From Tigriopus japonicus (lineage: Eukaryota; Arthropoda; Copepoda; Harpacticoida; Harpacticidae), in contig CM021317.1 in NCBI GenBank assembly GCA_010645155.1, positions 3,464,015 to 3,528,014 on the forward strand: a DNA stretch of 64,000 nt. The letters are read 5' to 3'. The translations under genes were made by a program, and so were the position numbers. Below are positions 25,801 through 37,772 of the stretch, one piece after another (the first letter of the stretch is position 1; each line of letters begins with the position of its first letter). The notes under the pieces were generated by a model that was not told where the DNA came from, searched no databases, and worked only from the letters and a program-made list of their open reading frames with translations.

Positions 25801-28800
25801 TCGAAAGTTATGATTTAAAATCTGAAACCAAAACAAAGAATAACTGAACTAAGAGACAGACTGGAAATTTTGAAACTGAAGAGCGACATTAATAAAATTA
25901 AATTTCCCATTTTTCATCATTTCGACGGGATGTTTTGCTATTTTTGCCATTTTGATGGGTTCATTTTGACAATTTTAGGACTAAAAATCCCTAGTTCTTT
26001 TCACGGAAGTCTGCACCCCAAGAACAAAAGATGATTTGTAAATTTCAATTGTTCTTGCTGTTTTACATTTCACGCCTATAAATTACATACTCGTCGTATT
26101 ACAAAAATAAGTGTCAGGAACAAAAACAACATCCTCGAAACCTTTTGTGAGTACATATGAAAATTTCTAGTGGGTCTAGTGGGTGGATACTTATCTATCT
26201 ATCCATTGGGAAGAACTAGTCCCATGTAGTTCCAAGGTGAGAAGTGTCAAATCTAAAATGATGCAAGGTAAGGAAAACAAAAGACATGGAAGCCTCCCAT
26301 CAAGCGTTCAGCTGTAGATTTTTAATATATTGAAGTCCATTCAAGTGAATGGTTTTTTGTTAAGATTGATAAGATACGATGTGGCTTGCTGAATTTCAGC
26401 AAGAAGCTAAGAACAACGTCGAAATGTATAACAGTCCCAATCAATGCACTTGTTCGATCGGAAGAGCGCACATTGCTCTATGTTTAAAATTACTCTTTTT
26501 GCCTTACATTTCAGCCGATCAAGTATGAATTAAGCACGTGAGCTTTGAATAACCAGTCGGACAACTAGTTAGATTGAATTTTGCTGTGACTGGCCCAGAA
26601 TTCGAAAAGGCTTTTGCCAAAAGCCAAGGCATCTAGGTCTTCAGTGATCCTTATTCTAGGTCATTTGTTGAGGACATTAAGAAGGTGATGAAAGCATCGT
26701 AAAACATCCAATAGAAATAAGTACTATATGAGGTGCGTCTTTCAAAAGCAATGACTTAGCTTATTTGCTGAAATTAGACACAAGTATGGTTGTTTCCACT
26801 GTCTCATACTATACTTCCATTTGACCTTACCAACTGACCTCTTATTTGTCCCCATGTAGTCCTTTAAGTAAAAAAGTTTGTTCAGTGTTTACCTATTTTT
26901 CAGGTCTTAAGTGCTGAAATACCATCTTATTTGACAGGCGCGATGTGGCGGAAAGTTCAAACTTTAATTCCAATCCCAGCTTCCCTTGAGAATTTGTTCC
27001 AGACAACTGGTACGAAGACTTACTCTTCTAGCTAGTATGTGCTTAACATGCAGGATGGAATCTAAAGCCTTTAAGAGCCGAGATGTGGAAAATTTGTTAT
27101 CGTATTGACTGAGCCAAGGAACCGGCCTTTTTTCTATGTGTGTGTGCACACACACACACAACAAGCATGATTTTGGAACAGCTCGAGAATATTCCGGGAA
27201 CTCGTCTGACCCAAAAATAGATTTCTAGAGAATCCCTTCGGGAGGTCCTACAAACCAATCAAACAAACAAAAAAGGACCCCTGGCCTTTTGACACGATGC
27301 TGCCAACAAAAGTTTCTCATGAATGTCAGTCATGTCTCCGTTCTTATTTGGCATCACAACTTCATTGAATTGGCAAGAATCATCAAAGTAACATCTTAAG
27401 GAAATTATAAACGATCATTTTCTCACATAATCGCCTTTTTCATACACTGTCAAAGATGGCATGTCCTTTATTCACAATTATTGTTATCTAGTGTCTTTTT
27501 CCATTTTGAACGTCGTACTTGAACAGGGGATTTTACAACTTATGCTAAATGGAAAAGGTCAAGTACGTATTTTGGTATTTTTAAGGCCTTAATTGCACCA
27601 ATTGTACTAGCAACGGATGGTTTGCCCATGCTCATCCATCGTCTAAGGGTTTGATTTTCTTATGTGTTGAATAATACACCAAAACTTGTGTTCCTCCCAA
27701 CAAAAAAAAGCTAGATTTTTAGAGTTTTTAGAGAGGTTCATTCGGTCTTATTTTAAGTCAAACAATTGTGATAAACTTCTGGAAAGCTCAACAATTGTTA
27801 TCATTTAAAATCCGGTCAAACTTTGAGAAAATAATCGATACTGGAATAACTTTTCATGCAGTTAGTTTCTTTAAGAGTAGATCTCGATAAAAGAATAAAA
27901 CCGCTGCCGACGAATAAAAGTCCAATATGGAACGTACTTGTTAAGGTGCAAGTTATGGGTGCATTTTGGTTTTAAGTGTGGGCAACATAACTCCCCTTCT
28001 TTCTTGCTTCCAGTAGGCCTTCATTTTAAAGAGAAGACTCCTTTTACTTCACTTTTTTCACGCAAAATCACTCCTTGTTCCACTTTTCTATATCTTCTCA
28101 AGTGACATCATGTCACCTTTGCATTGACAAGCCTCACAATTGATTGAGTGATTGGCTGATTGACTGACAGTGCAGTGAGTATACAGTACGCACGACTTCA
28201 TATTATTCGACTCCTCTATTTCCAGCCCTTCGAACGGCTTCGTTTTGGCCTTACATCACCATCTGGACATTCCAGTGATCCAACAACAGGGCTTCAATGT
28301 GGCTCCTGGAACATTTACGCAAATCGCTCTGACGCCAATCTTAGAATCTACCACAACCATGGCCAAGATTAGATTCAAACCAGAAGACCGAGGATGCTAT
28401 TTCCAATCCGAGATCAATCTGGAACACTGGCCTTATGACTTCAAAGACACGCTGAATCCTGAGAAACGATCGGAAGGAGGTCGATACTCCATGTCTAATT
28501 GCCTCTATGAAGCTGTTTTAGAGGTATACAGGGGGCTATTAATAATAATTTGGGAACAACTACCAACGTTTGAGGTGGGTTCCAATTCCAGGAGATCCCG
28601 AGTCAGTGCAATTGTACTCCGAATTTCCACGCAATCGGGTTCAATGTGGAAACACATCCCCCTTGCGAAGGTCGTGGCATTACTTGCGTCACGAAGCTTC
28701 TAAATAAGTTGGGTATTTTGGATACCATTCAGGATGGAACCAGCCGGAAGCGGTGTTTCGCGGCCTGTGAGACGCAAATCAACCGGTACCAATTGAGTAC

Positions 28801-31505
28801 CATTCCCTATCCAAACACGTTCAACTTCTTGCTCCGACCTGAGGCTTGTCGGATTGTCCGAAGTCTCCAAAGACGATGTGATCTGCCAGAAAAAAGGCTG
28901 GTCTTGGCACAAACTTATCACTCGCTCTGCGAGTTAACTTTGCGTTTGAATGGCAGCGACGCTTGCTTCCAAGGGAAATTGGCACTCTCGAGGATCGACT
29001 ACTTCACGTGAGACTAAGAGATACCGTTTCTTTTCTTTTGCCTGAGGGATTTAAAATTTAAACAAAGAGACTTGAACATTTTGTCACCCGCCCTTCGATA
29101 GACTAGGTGGTACAGAACCTTCCGTGGTTTATTTTGCAATTTCATATTTGTCTCCATTGCACATTAAGCTTCTCTTGTACGGAATAATGATGGACCAAAA
29201 GGACCCTAGACTAAAATTGAAACCGGAAGTAGTTGGTTAAAAAATTATAGACCTGCAAAATTCACTTTGATGAAATTTATATTAACCATGGGTGCTAGTT
29301 AAATTTTAAAAATAATCCAAAAAATCGATTTTCACAGGTTTTTGATCCAAAAAAGCTTCGACTTTGTAATAAAATCCAGTTTTTATGGTGCATGTAAGTT
29401 TTCGGTTCAGTAGATATAACCGAAACCGAAATTTTGCAGAAAGCTCTTTCGCTAGTCAGAAGCTTCTCTGCTCCAGACCTCGAGAGTACTTTAATACAAG
29501 AAATGGAATTGGGTTGAGAGTAGAGCTGTGCATCGGATCTGACTTTTCGGATCCGATCGGATTCGTTCGGTTTGACGGAAGAATTTTCGAATTCAGATAC
29601 GTTCGGATTATTGCTTGACTTTTCGGGTTCGGATTCTTTCGGATTGATAAAAGCCTGTTGGATTCGGATTTGTAAAATATTTTTTGGGAGATCTGACGTA
29701 ATCCGAAACAATTTCAGACTTTTTGTTCATTTTTTTTAAATTTTAACTCACAATATTTCCGTTTTGAATAATATTTTATTTGTTTGTTGATGTAGTTACC
29801 AGGGCCGCCAAAGTTTGGTAAGAAATATTGCAAAAAAAGTAGTACTTTTTTAAGGAATGATTTAACTAAATCTGATTTTTGGTAATTTTACCAAGATTTT
29901 TCTCATTTATTGCAGTAAAAAAATGACCTTTTCCTTTTATGTCTTACTTCATAGCTTGGAACAGCTGAAAAACTAAATACATGTTATGTTATGAAAATAT
30001 GTTTTCAACTATAATATCAATATTTATCATAGTTAGTGGATATAAAATAAATAATATTATATGATAATAATATAATAAATAATTTAATAATATAAAATGG
30101 TAGAGATTAAATCTAATGCACAGCAGTATAAAAACTTATTGATTGGCCGTTTGATGCCCTTATATTTGTGGCTATTTAAGTCTGAAACTGTAATGATAGT
30201 AATCGTTTCCACATCTGTTTTGTTGTTCAGTGATCCAAATCTTTCAATTTTTCAAGTGTTAACTAATTCTATTTGCTGTTTAATGGAATACATCTAGGAT
30301 ATCTAGTTTTCATTCCGATCATCTTGTTACTGAGAAATAGTGATGGAATTTCCAATTCAGTCCAAAATGAAAAACTGATTAAATTTAAATCATATTGAGC
30401 CGCAAATTTTCGGATTGCTATCGGATTGAGCAGCAAATTTTCGGTTTTTTTGGATTAGGCAACAGATTTTTGGATTCGGATTCGTTAGGATTGAGCGGCA
30501 AATTTTCGGATTTGGGTTCGTTCGCACTGATTGGAAGCCGTCGGGTTCGGATTCGAATTGTGAGAATCAAGCTCGGATTAGATTTTGAGAGCTTGTCGGA
30601 TCCGATGCACAACTCTAGTTGGCAGCCTTTTTTGTTTCTTGATTCTTAGAAAAAGAGTTGTAAATTGCGTAGAAATATAAGAGAATTCTGCAGAATCTTA
30701 CATTTTTGAAAAACTGTTCCCCATCAATCCAATATTTGGGGAATTTTCCCTTCCTAGCAACTTCAACTCGTTGGGATACCAAAGATTACAATACCGTAAT
30801 TGTCAATTGCGATTGCGATAGAACAGTAGCAGGGTTTCATTATTGTGACATGGGAAGGTCCTCTAAAAGGATAAACTAGAGCTTCTTCTAAGCATACTTG
30901 AGAGCTCCAGGATTAACGAGAACAAACCAACAATAGTTAGAATGTTGTTTAAAGCTCAAATTCATTTGATCTTTTCGCTCCGAGCTGAACCGACTTGATC
31001 TGATCCGAAAAGTCGCCTAACCAATCCTGACCCGAGACCAAAAAATCTTGGCCTGACATATCTCCTACAAATTATCTCCCTTCACTTTTTTGTCATGATT
31101 CGTTAACTGGTTTAGAAAATATTGTTCTGCCTTTTCTTTTTGAAAAAGGTGTTGCCCTCATTTTTCAGTTCGAATACCTCGGCACGTCAGCATTACATCG
31201 AGCTTCTTCAACGGTACGCCCATGAGAACATCGCCATAATCCAAGTCTACATTAAAGACCCGTTTGTGACCAAGTTACTGAGGGACGAGGCCTTTTCCGT
31301 GGTTCTTTTCGTGGCGGGGGCCGGAGGCCTCATGGGACTTTGTACTGGCTTCTCATTCCTCTCAGGTGTGGAGATCCTTTACTTTGCCGTGATTACATTC
31401 ATTGAGAACATTCAACAAGGAGCGAAAACCGTCAGAGCCTCATCCACAAGTTTGCGCCAACGACGCCGTAAATCCACTTTCACAGAGCATACCGAAGCGG
31501 TCTAA
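16863..31505 (+). CDS. DEG/ENaC (pickpocket-like) sodium channel subunit
   Basis: Amiloride-sensitive-type cation channel subunit of the plasma membrane; ligand or stimulus unknown. Exons: 16863-16914, 18755-18912, 19341-19602 (or 19598), 19750-19881, 22109-22328, 28226-28523, 28592-29007 and 31169-31505; 624 residues. The N-terminus has the His-Gly gating motif (TSLHGWSYL, residues 9-17), then the first membrane helix from about residue 28. The extracellular part has FPAVTICNVNQFQ, TYAGTDHGICAKIFP, FNVAPGTFTQIAL, RGCYFQSEI and a cysteine-rich region (SQCNCTPNFHA onward). The C-terminal part reads NIAIIQVYIKDPFVTKL, then GGLMGLCTGFSFLSGVEILY, which holds the G-x-S selectivity filter and second helix. 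All junctions keep phase except exon 3/4, where the in-phase donor (GTTACT, 19603) is weak and a better GTATGT lies four bases upstream. An acceptor just before the first coding exon indicates an upstream non-coding or short coding exon. A poly(A) signal lies at 31697-31702. Confidence 0.94.
17709..17890 (+). repeat. tRNA-derived SINE copy 1
   Basis: Head of about 90 bases with GTGGCCACGCGTACTAGCG (A-box region) and GGTTCGAATCC (B-box) separated as in tRNAs with a long variable arm, then GGGGGTCGG, a shared body (GCTGTCGGGAGAAATCCTT), and an A-rich tail. Lies in intron 1 of the DEG/ENaC gene. Other copies are at 22790-22982 and 62904-63066. Confidence 0.8.
20524..21016. mobile_element. MITE made of TAATTGTAATTG repeats
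   Basis: Ends CAGACCTGTGATGTAATTG and CAATTACTTTTGAAAT-type inverse closing with CACAGGTCTG. The interior is a run of short AATTGTAATT units on both strands. No clear target duplication. A right end of the same family (ATTGACACAGGTCTG) is at about 57350-57382. It is in intron 4 of the DEG/ENaC gene. Confidence 0.6.
22329..28225. other. Long intron of the DEG/ENaC gene, no further gene seen
   Basis: 5.9-kb intron 5. Apart from the inverted SINE near 22.8 kb and a short (AC)n run near 27150, I find no coding sequence with splice support on either strand. Confidence 0.5.
22790..22982 (-). repeat. tRNA-derived SINE copy 2 (inverted)
   Basis: Reverse complement of the family: B-box as GGATTCGAACC at about 22897, head ending near GCGCGGCCACTGTGG, tail toward 22790 with AACAACAACG. 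Here the anticodon-side stretch reads AATGCGGTCTAATAATAGCC, closer to an intact tRNA than the copy at 17.7 kb. Lies in intron 5 of the DEG/ENaC gene. Confidence 0.8.
29522..30619. mobile_element. hAT-like non-autonomous element with TTCGGATT subterminal repeats
   Basis: Inverted ends TAGAGCTGTGCATCGGATC and GATCCGATGCACAACTCTA, flanked by GTTGAGAG and GTTGGCAG (six of eight bases equal). Both subterminal zones, about 200-240 bases each, are packed with (T)TCGGATT motifs; the middle 600 bases are AT-rich and non-coding. TAG-starting ends plus 8-base duplications point to hAT. Located in the last intron of the DEG/ENaC gene. Confidence 0.75.
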
Positions 31506-31696
31506 CAAAGACGACGTTCCAGGCTCATTGTTTAACTTGGTCCTTACTACATGCGTGTACCAGTCCCATGGTCTCTGAAGGACCACCAGGGATTGTTGAG
31601 CGGCGAAAGAAGGAAGAAAACATTCCATTTTCCTGGTTGAAAGAAAGGGCCACAAGAAATTTGAGCCCAAGTTTGATAATGGATCTTAATTTGGAT

Positions 31697-31702
31697 AATA
31701 AA
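31697..31702 (+). terminator. Poly(A) signal of the DEG/ENaC gene
   Basis: AATAAA about 190 bases after the channel stop codon and about 40 bases before the burs TATA box. Confidence 0.6.
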
Positions 31703-31740
31703 ACGGTTTGATCCCACGAGCCAACGAGTATGAGTATACG

Positions 31741-31747
31741 TATAAAA
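31741..31747 (+). promoter_or_regulatory. Candidate TATA box of burs
   Basis: TATAAAA, about 180 bases upstream of a clean GTAAGT donor at 31918. Together with the acceptor at 31976-31977 this defines a likely non-coding first exon of roughly 31770-31917 and a 60-base intron ahead of the burs start codon. Confidence 0.5.
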
Positions 31748-31977
31748 TGGGAAAGTAGATTTGACCTCAATGGTCTTTGACGCGCACAGGGTGGTTAATG
31801 GACAATACCGTCCTTCTCCACAGGGGTCTTTGGGTTCCCGGGATCATGGTTTTGAGTTTAGTCGGGTTTAGATCTCGGGTGGAAAACTGCTGCAGTCAGT
31901 TCCAATTTGAGCGAAATGTAAGTAGTTCTTTCTCAAGTTCAATTTCTCTACGATCAAGAAAGAGGCCTCTTTTCTAG

Positions 31978-34900
31978 GAACGCGAACATGAGATTGGCTC
32001 TGGCAGCTACTTTGGGATCCGTGCTGGTTTTGACCATTGGTTGGGTGCATGGGGATGACTGTCATCTGACCAAGGTCATTCATACCCTTCACTATCCCGG
32101 ATGTAAACCTCGACATATAGGGTCATTTGCTTGCACGGGCAAATGCAACAGTTACGTCCAAGTGAGACAAATGAAGCACCTTCTCGTGAGGTAAATTGGA
32201 ATCGGTGGCATTATTGCTTGCTCATTGATCATTCTAGGTTTCGGGCTCTAAGCTCTGGCTTCAAGAGCGATCCTGCATGTGTTGCCAAGAAAGTGGAGAA
32301 CGAGAAGCCATTATCTCGGTAGAGTGTCCGGGACCAGTCAAAGGCGCCTCGGTCTACAAAAGGGTAAATAGATCAACATCGATATGCTTTTATTTCATTA
32401 CTATAGTCCTAACTAACCACTTTATGAACCTTGAAAGAGGGTTCAAATGACAAAAATAGAAGTTTGCAGGTTTGAAAGTAGGTTCAGATTTTGATACTTT
32501 AGATTTTGGGTCGCCTGTCAACGTGTTTAAGAAATGTGTGCAATCCTCAAGTATACTCTTAAGTCAGCAGTTACATTTGAAACACACTTGATTGGCCGAG
32601 TGTATTCTCGTGAACCGCTTATTACGTTTATTCAAGAAGCTCAAATATACTGAAGTATGGTAAAAATAGCCATTCTTAACTGACTTAGCCTTAGAACATC
32701 AGTTGGCTTTAAAACGCAGATTATGTTCTAAGACTACAATTGAGCATGGTGTTTTTGTTACACTTTGGTAGACTCGATCAATTTGAATTTTTGTGGCTAA
32801 CATCCGACCTCATCTCCATGGCTCAAAGGACGGTATAAGTTAGACTTGTATTTTGGCGGGAACAAAATATTATTTTATCGAAAAATATTCATACATCTAG
32901 TATCATTAGATTCAGAATTAACTATACTTAAAAAAAATATCCGCTAACATGTGATCCAATGTTTAGGCTATAAAATTGTGATGGAAAATGTCCAAATCTA
33001 AACCTTGAAAAACAGTTCTTCAATTTTAGATAAAATATAATTCAAAAAACCACGAAAGATTTAAAAAAACCAAAAGCTTTTAAATCCTCGCTCTATTTAT
33101 CATTGAAAGTTCCAGTTAATAAGTGTTTGCGGTACAATCATATTTTAGATGAAAACAAAGCTATTACACTTATTTTCTATTTATGAGAACGCCATAAACC
33201 TTAAAAATAGAATCTTTATATTCAGTAGGCCTTATCTTGTGGTCTTTGGTGTCCGGTAGGGTTTTAAACATCCTTGTTTGACCATTTTCCCTCTTATCTC
33301 GGTGTTACGCATTTGTCACACTGGATTTTTGGGCGGGAGGGCAAGGATCACTAAAGACCTGGATGTCTTGGCTACTGGCAAAAGAATGTTGTTCCAGACA
33401 GCGGAAAATAGTGAAAAGCATAAAACAAATGTTCGACTGGTAATTCAAAGCTCACATGCTTAATTTCAACTTGATGGGCTGAATTTTGTGTCAGTTAGAG
33501 TAATTTCAAGCATAGAGCAATGCTCGCTCTTCCGATCGAACATTTGCACCTCAAATCATCCAAAAGAACGATTGTAGTGTCATTTTTTCTCTTGTTTCGG
33601 CGCGTATGTACTGCGACCAATACAAATTTTGGAACGTTGTTGCGCGTGAACAGAGGAATGTATGATGCTGAAATTCAGCGAACGACATCCTTTAATGATT
33701 GTTTAATCAATCTTATCAAAACAAAGTCATTTACTTGAATAGAATTCGATTTCTAAAAAATTAACAGCAGAGCGCCTGAACAGGGGCTTCTATTGTCTCA
33801 CGATTCCCTTGGATAGGGTGGTGAAAAAGGTACTTAGGGTTTCCTAAAGTGACCAATTCTGCACACACACCACTTATCTATCGTCTTATAAACCTATCTG
33901 AATAATCTGAATGTACCATTCAGCTTCGATGACCGGTTCATAAAACGAAACCAAAAGTCAGTTGTCCAAGAAGGCGCTTAGCAAGTAGCTAATATGTACT
34001 TTTTAGTTTCATGAACACGACCTAACTTGAAATATAAGGTACAAAGTAAAATGACCTTTAAACCTCAAGCCAGGCCATCTTCCCTTTTAGAGTCAAAGCG
34101 AAGATTGGCACGTTGGCTGTAACTTTTGAAAGGGTAAGAACACGGATTCACTTGAAAAGTTAGGTGATTCCCGCATCTTTAAAGCACTGGTTAACAAAGT
34201 ACAGTAATGCTAAAATATGAGGATGACGTCATTTGAATCCCGAGGTCGTACGGTTAGAGAATTGTCTGCACCAACTTGCTGTTTCTAGCTTCAGCGAATG
34301 AATAGTATGAAAAGAAGACTCTTCATGATGAAGGAGATGAACATTTTGTCAAACAATGAGTTCACGAGAGGCTTAATTTGGATAAAATATTGCCTAACCA
34401 CTTCAAATTTAAAATACACTCGTTGTATTAGGTTGAACTCAGTACATCGATAAGAGCAATACACTTTTATGACCTTTAAGGATAGCGTAGAGAGCTAGGG
34501 AACTGATAGTGAGATGAAATGTTTGTTCGGATTTTGTTTTAGCTCATTGAAAAAGCTCATTTTTGCCCTCTAAGTTTTATTTGCTAGTAGGAAAGGAAAA
34601 TCGTTTTTATAACTTAAAATGGTAGAAAAGATGGTTTAAGTTGAAATTGTACCAAACATCGCACAAATCGAAATGAAAAAATAAACTTCAAAAGTTGTTG
34701 CTAATTTAACTTCTTTTTCAATCTCAAAACTTTCTTGCTAAATGTTACTCAAAAACATCAACATGTACCTAAATATTCTTCACTAATTATCAGATAGAAA
34801 ATAAAAAATGTGGAAAATTTTGTCCATAGAGGACACACATACTTTATCAAATAGAGCGGTTAAAGCTTTAGATTAAATGCTTTTCATTATTTGTACATAA

Positions 34901-36095
34901 GTCTGGGGGTAGATAAAACCTGTTCCTTATCACATCTATCCCGATGAAAAACAGATATATTTTTGTATTATTAAATAAAATAGGCATGTTCAAGATTCCC
35001 TTTTTATTTTTTTCGTGTGCATTGAAACAGTTCTAGTCATTCATCTAATATTTTATCAAATTAATGAACATGGTTCACTAAAGATTATATTCCGAAAAAA
35101 AATCTTTAAAAAAAATAAAAACGAATAAATAGATCGAGATTAACCGAAACCGAAACCGACAGTGGCCCTCTGCCAAATGTATTAATCTCCGTAAAATGTA
35201 TATCTCTCATGGGATCAAAGACAGAAATTCTTTTTCCACTTTTGAAATATTCGCAACACTTTGGTCAGTAATCTCAGATTTCTATTTCTGAAGTAACAAG
35301 CCGTTTTTAACACTTTTATTTTTGAACGTATTTTCTTAGATCACGGACACGAAATCATTTTGGAGCAAGACATCTTTATACAGCTAGTTTTAGACCACAA
35401 ATAGTTGTAAAATAAAGCGTTTTGGTTTCAGTTCATATGAAAGTGATAAGTTATAATTATTACTTATGTATGAGTTATTTCGAGTTGGATTTTTGGCAAA
35501 GTTTTGCCACTTTGGCCCTTTAGGGCTAAAAAGCTTACCACAACTTAACTTCTCAAAAGGCAAGAAATCGAATCACCCAGTAAAATATGGCTGTTCGGAC
35601 GCTTTCACGCCACTATCCTTCAATTCAATGGACTGTATAGTTTTAACTCTATATTTCTTTATTAATCTGTTTTGTTCTCTTCTTATCCAAATTTCTCTAC
35701 ATACTAAACTGGTTTTTCCCGCTCAACTCTTTTCTCTTGCTCGCTTGTGATTCATGAGGCTTGGCGGGAGAATTCAAACTTGGCCTAGCTCGACAAGGGA
35801 CAAAACCGACATCAAATCCGTTCAAACAATGGCAGCACTGCCAATTCGAAATCCATCAGCACTAATTATACCAGTCTATACAGATCGCTTTTGTCTTCCA
35901 AACTTGCAAAAAACGGGGAACTCTAGGCATTCCTCAAGACTTTCAAGTTCGATCACTTCATTTCAGGTGGTGACCAAAGCCCCCGCGGATTGTATGTGTC
36001 GGCCTTGCACGGCCTTGGAGGACGAGATCACACCCTCAGATTTCGTGGGATACCCGGAGAAAAGCTCCCTAATGAAGTCATTTGTCAAGCTTTAA
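31978..36095 (+). CDS. burs: Bursicon subunit alpha
   Basis: The other half of the moulting hormone bursicon, secreted as a cystine-knot dimer with pburs. The start codon is ATG 31988, ten bases into an exon with acceptor TTTTCTAG. Coding exons are 31988-32161, 32238-32363 and 35967-36095, all phase 0, giving 142 residues. Residues 1-22 form a signal peptide (MRLALAATLGSVLVLTIGWVHG). Diagnostic stretches are VIHTLHYPGCKP, GSFACTGKCNSYVQVSGSK, RSCMCCQESGEREA, and the last exon's VVTKAPADCMCRPCTALEDE. This order and the double cysteine of CMCCQES are specific to bursicon alpha. The intron between exons 2 and 3 is 3.6 kb. It begins about 470 bases after the end of the DEG/ENaC gene, so the intergenic space must hold the channel's 3' end and the burs promoter. 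Confidence 0.97.
32364..35966. other. Long intron of burs, nothing recognised
   Basis: AT-rich sequence with only short unsupported frames. A stretch at about 33490-33720 partly mirrors 26300-26480 in inverse orientation (shared GTTCGATCGGAAGAGC and the ATTTCAGC/GCTGAAAT area), probably an old dispersed repeat. Confidence 0.4.
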
Positions 36096-36795
36096 AACAG
36101 ACGTCGTAGGGCGTCTTGACCTTTTTCAATGCCTTCAGGATCCTATGCGACCTTTACTTATCCCTGACAATGTATTTGTATAAACTGCTAAAATATAATC
36201 CATTGATTACGTAGAATGATAGCAAGATAAGAGTCAAACTCATTCGCTCTTCACCAAGCCAGGTAAGACACTTGGTAATTTGTAAATATTATTTCGGAAA
36301 TCATTTGGAAGCCAGGCTCAACGTACAAGTCAAGGGCTGTAAAACCACATTGGTTTCTTCAGGTGTCAAGGTCGATTCAATCATACAGGGCTGTCCGTAA
36401 TAAAAAAGGGTCATTTCCATTTATTCGTTGTGACAATCTTTCTTTCGCCAAGCCTTACGACTCATCGTCCATCGTCATCAGCCAGGTTTTTGATCCAAGA
36501 CAGAAGCAACTTTATCGGTTATACAGGGTGCGCCACTCGAAACCAAGCAAGAAAACGAAGAGTGTACTCATCGATCATATTCATAAATCGTTTGATTGAT
36601 TAGTTATTCTACCTATGAAAACCAAGCTTGCGCAACTAAGCTTCCAACACCCAAAAAGTTTTTTACTTTCCAAAAAAGTAGGACCAATTTTAACTTCAAT
36701 ATATCCTCCAAAGCTCATTCATGGAGTTTTCTATTAGGCCTAATCATGGGGGCATAGAAAGGCAATAACGTTTATAAAACCATTTTTTGCAATAC

Positions 36796-37271
36796 TGGAG
36801 CACTCTGATAACAGATTACGGCCATAGAGTGCGCCATCTAGCGGATTTCATGCGGCAACAGCTCGCAGTTCCCACGATACACATATTTTTGAAGATTGCA
36901 ACAGTCATTCATCTTTTTTTGGACAAACTTGAGTGCCTAAAATGTTGATGGTGGAACTCCAAATAGAATCTTAAGTGTTTTTCTGATGAATTTTCGCATA
37001 GATCATGCCTGAATTACCTTTTCATTGGTCAGGTTTCCGTGCTAATTTGAAAGGGATTTTACAAATACTTTTAACCAAAAACAACCACAGGTTCATCAAA
37101 AACACTCAGTCAACATTTGAGGCACTTTAGTTTGTCCAAAACTGATGGTTGACCGTTGCAATCTTCAAAATATCTGTATCATGGGAACTGCGAGCTGTTG
37201 GCGCATGAAATTCTAGATGGCGCACTTTATGACCCTACTATGTTATTATAGTGTTCTATTATAGTGCTCTA
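36796..37271. mobile_element. MITE with long inverted arms and 8-base target duplication
   Basis: Perfect 8-base direct repeats TGCAATAC at 36788-36795 and 37272-37279 flank a 476-base element. Its two ends are inverted copies for about 150 bases each (GAGCACT..ATAACA outward; shared CCATCTAG and CAACAGCTCGCAGTTCCCA inward). The short centre matches the outer parts of the element at 2253-3135, so this is an internally deleted copy. It is non-coding and lies between burs and the HGSNAT gene. Confidence 0.8.
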
Positions 37272-37772
37272 TGCAATACAATCCAAAACAACGGTTGGAA
37301 AGGAACAGGAATTGGAAACACCTACAAGGTAATTTCCTTGACCTTGAACAATTCAGAGTTGTAATAAAAAAGGGGCCACAAATTAAAATGATTAAGAGTA
37401 TTTTCGAGAAAAAGAAGATGAGCAAAACTTTTTATAAGTGTATTTTTTCATTCATTCATTCATTTATCGCAATCCTTGATTGCCTGAAATTGGCGATTTT
37501 TCTTGTCTGCTTATAAGTGGTCGACCCTGTAAATTTGAAAGACTTGTGTTTGAAACCACCCTGTTGAGTGAGTGTACGCATCGTCTCACAACGTGTTCAA
37601 CTGACTCGCATGTAGTAACTACTTTGGAAGCCAGCATCTTTTTAAGGCTAAAAGAGTCCCCATTAGTCTCTGGCAAGTTATCGGTTGGTTGAGATTCCAC
37701 GGGCAGGCATTCATATCAATAGTATTGGTGGATAACTAACTGATCAGTACTTTTCCAGTGTCCTAGTCGAGG

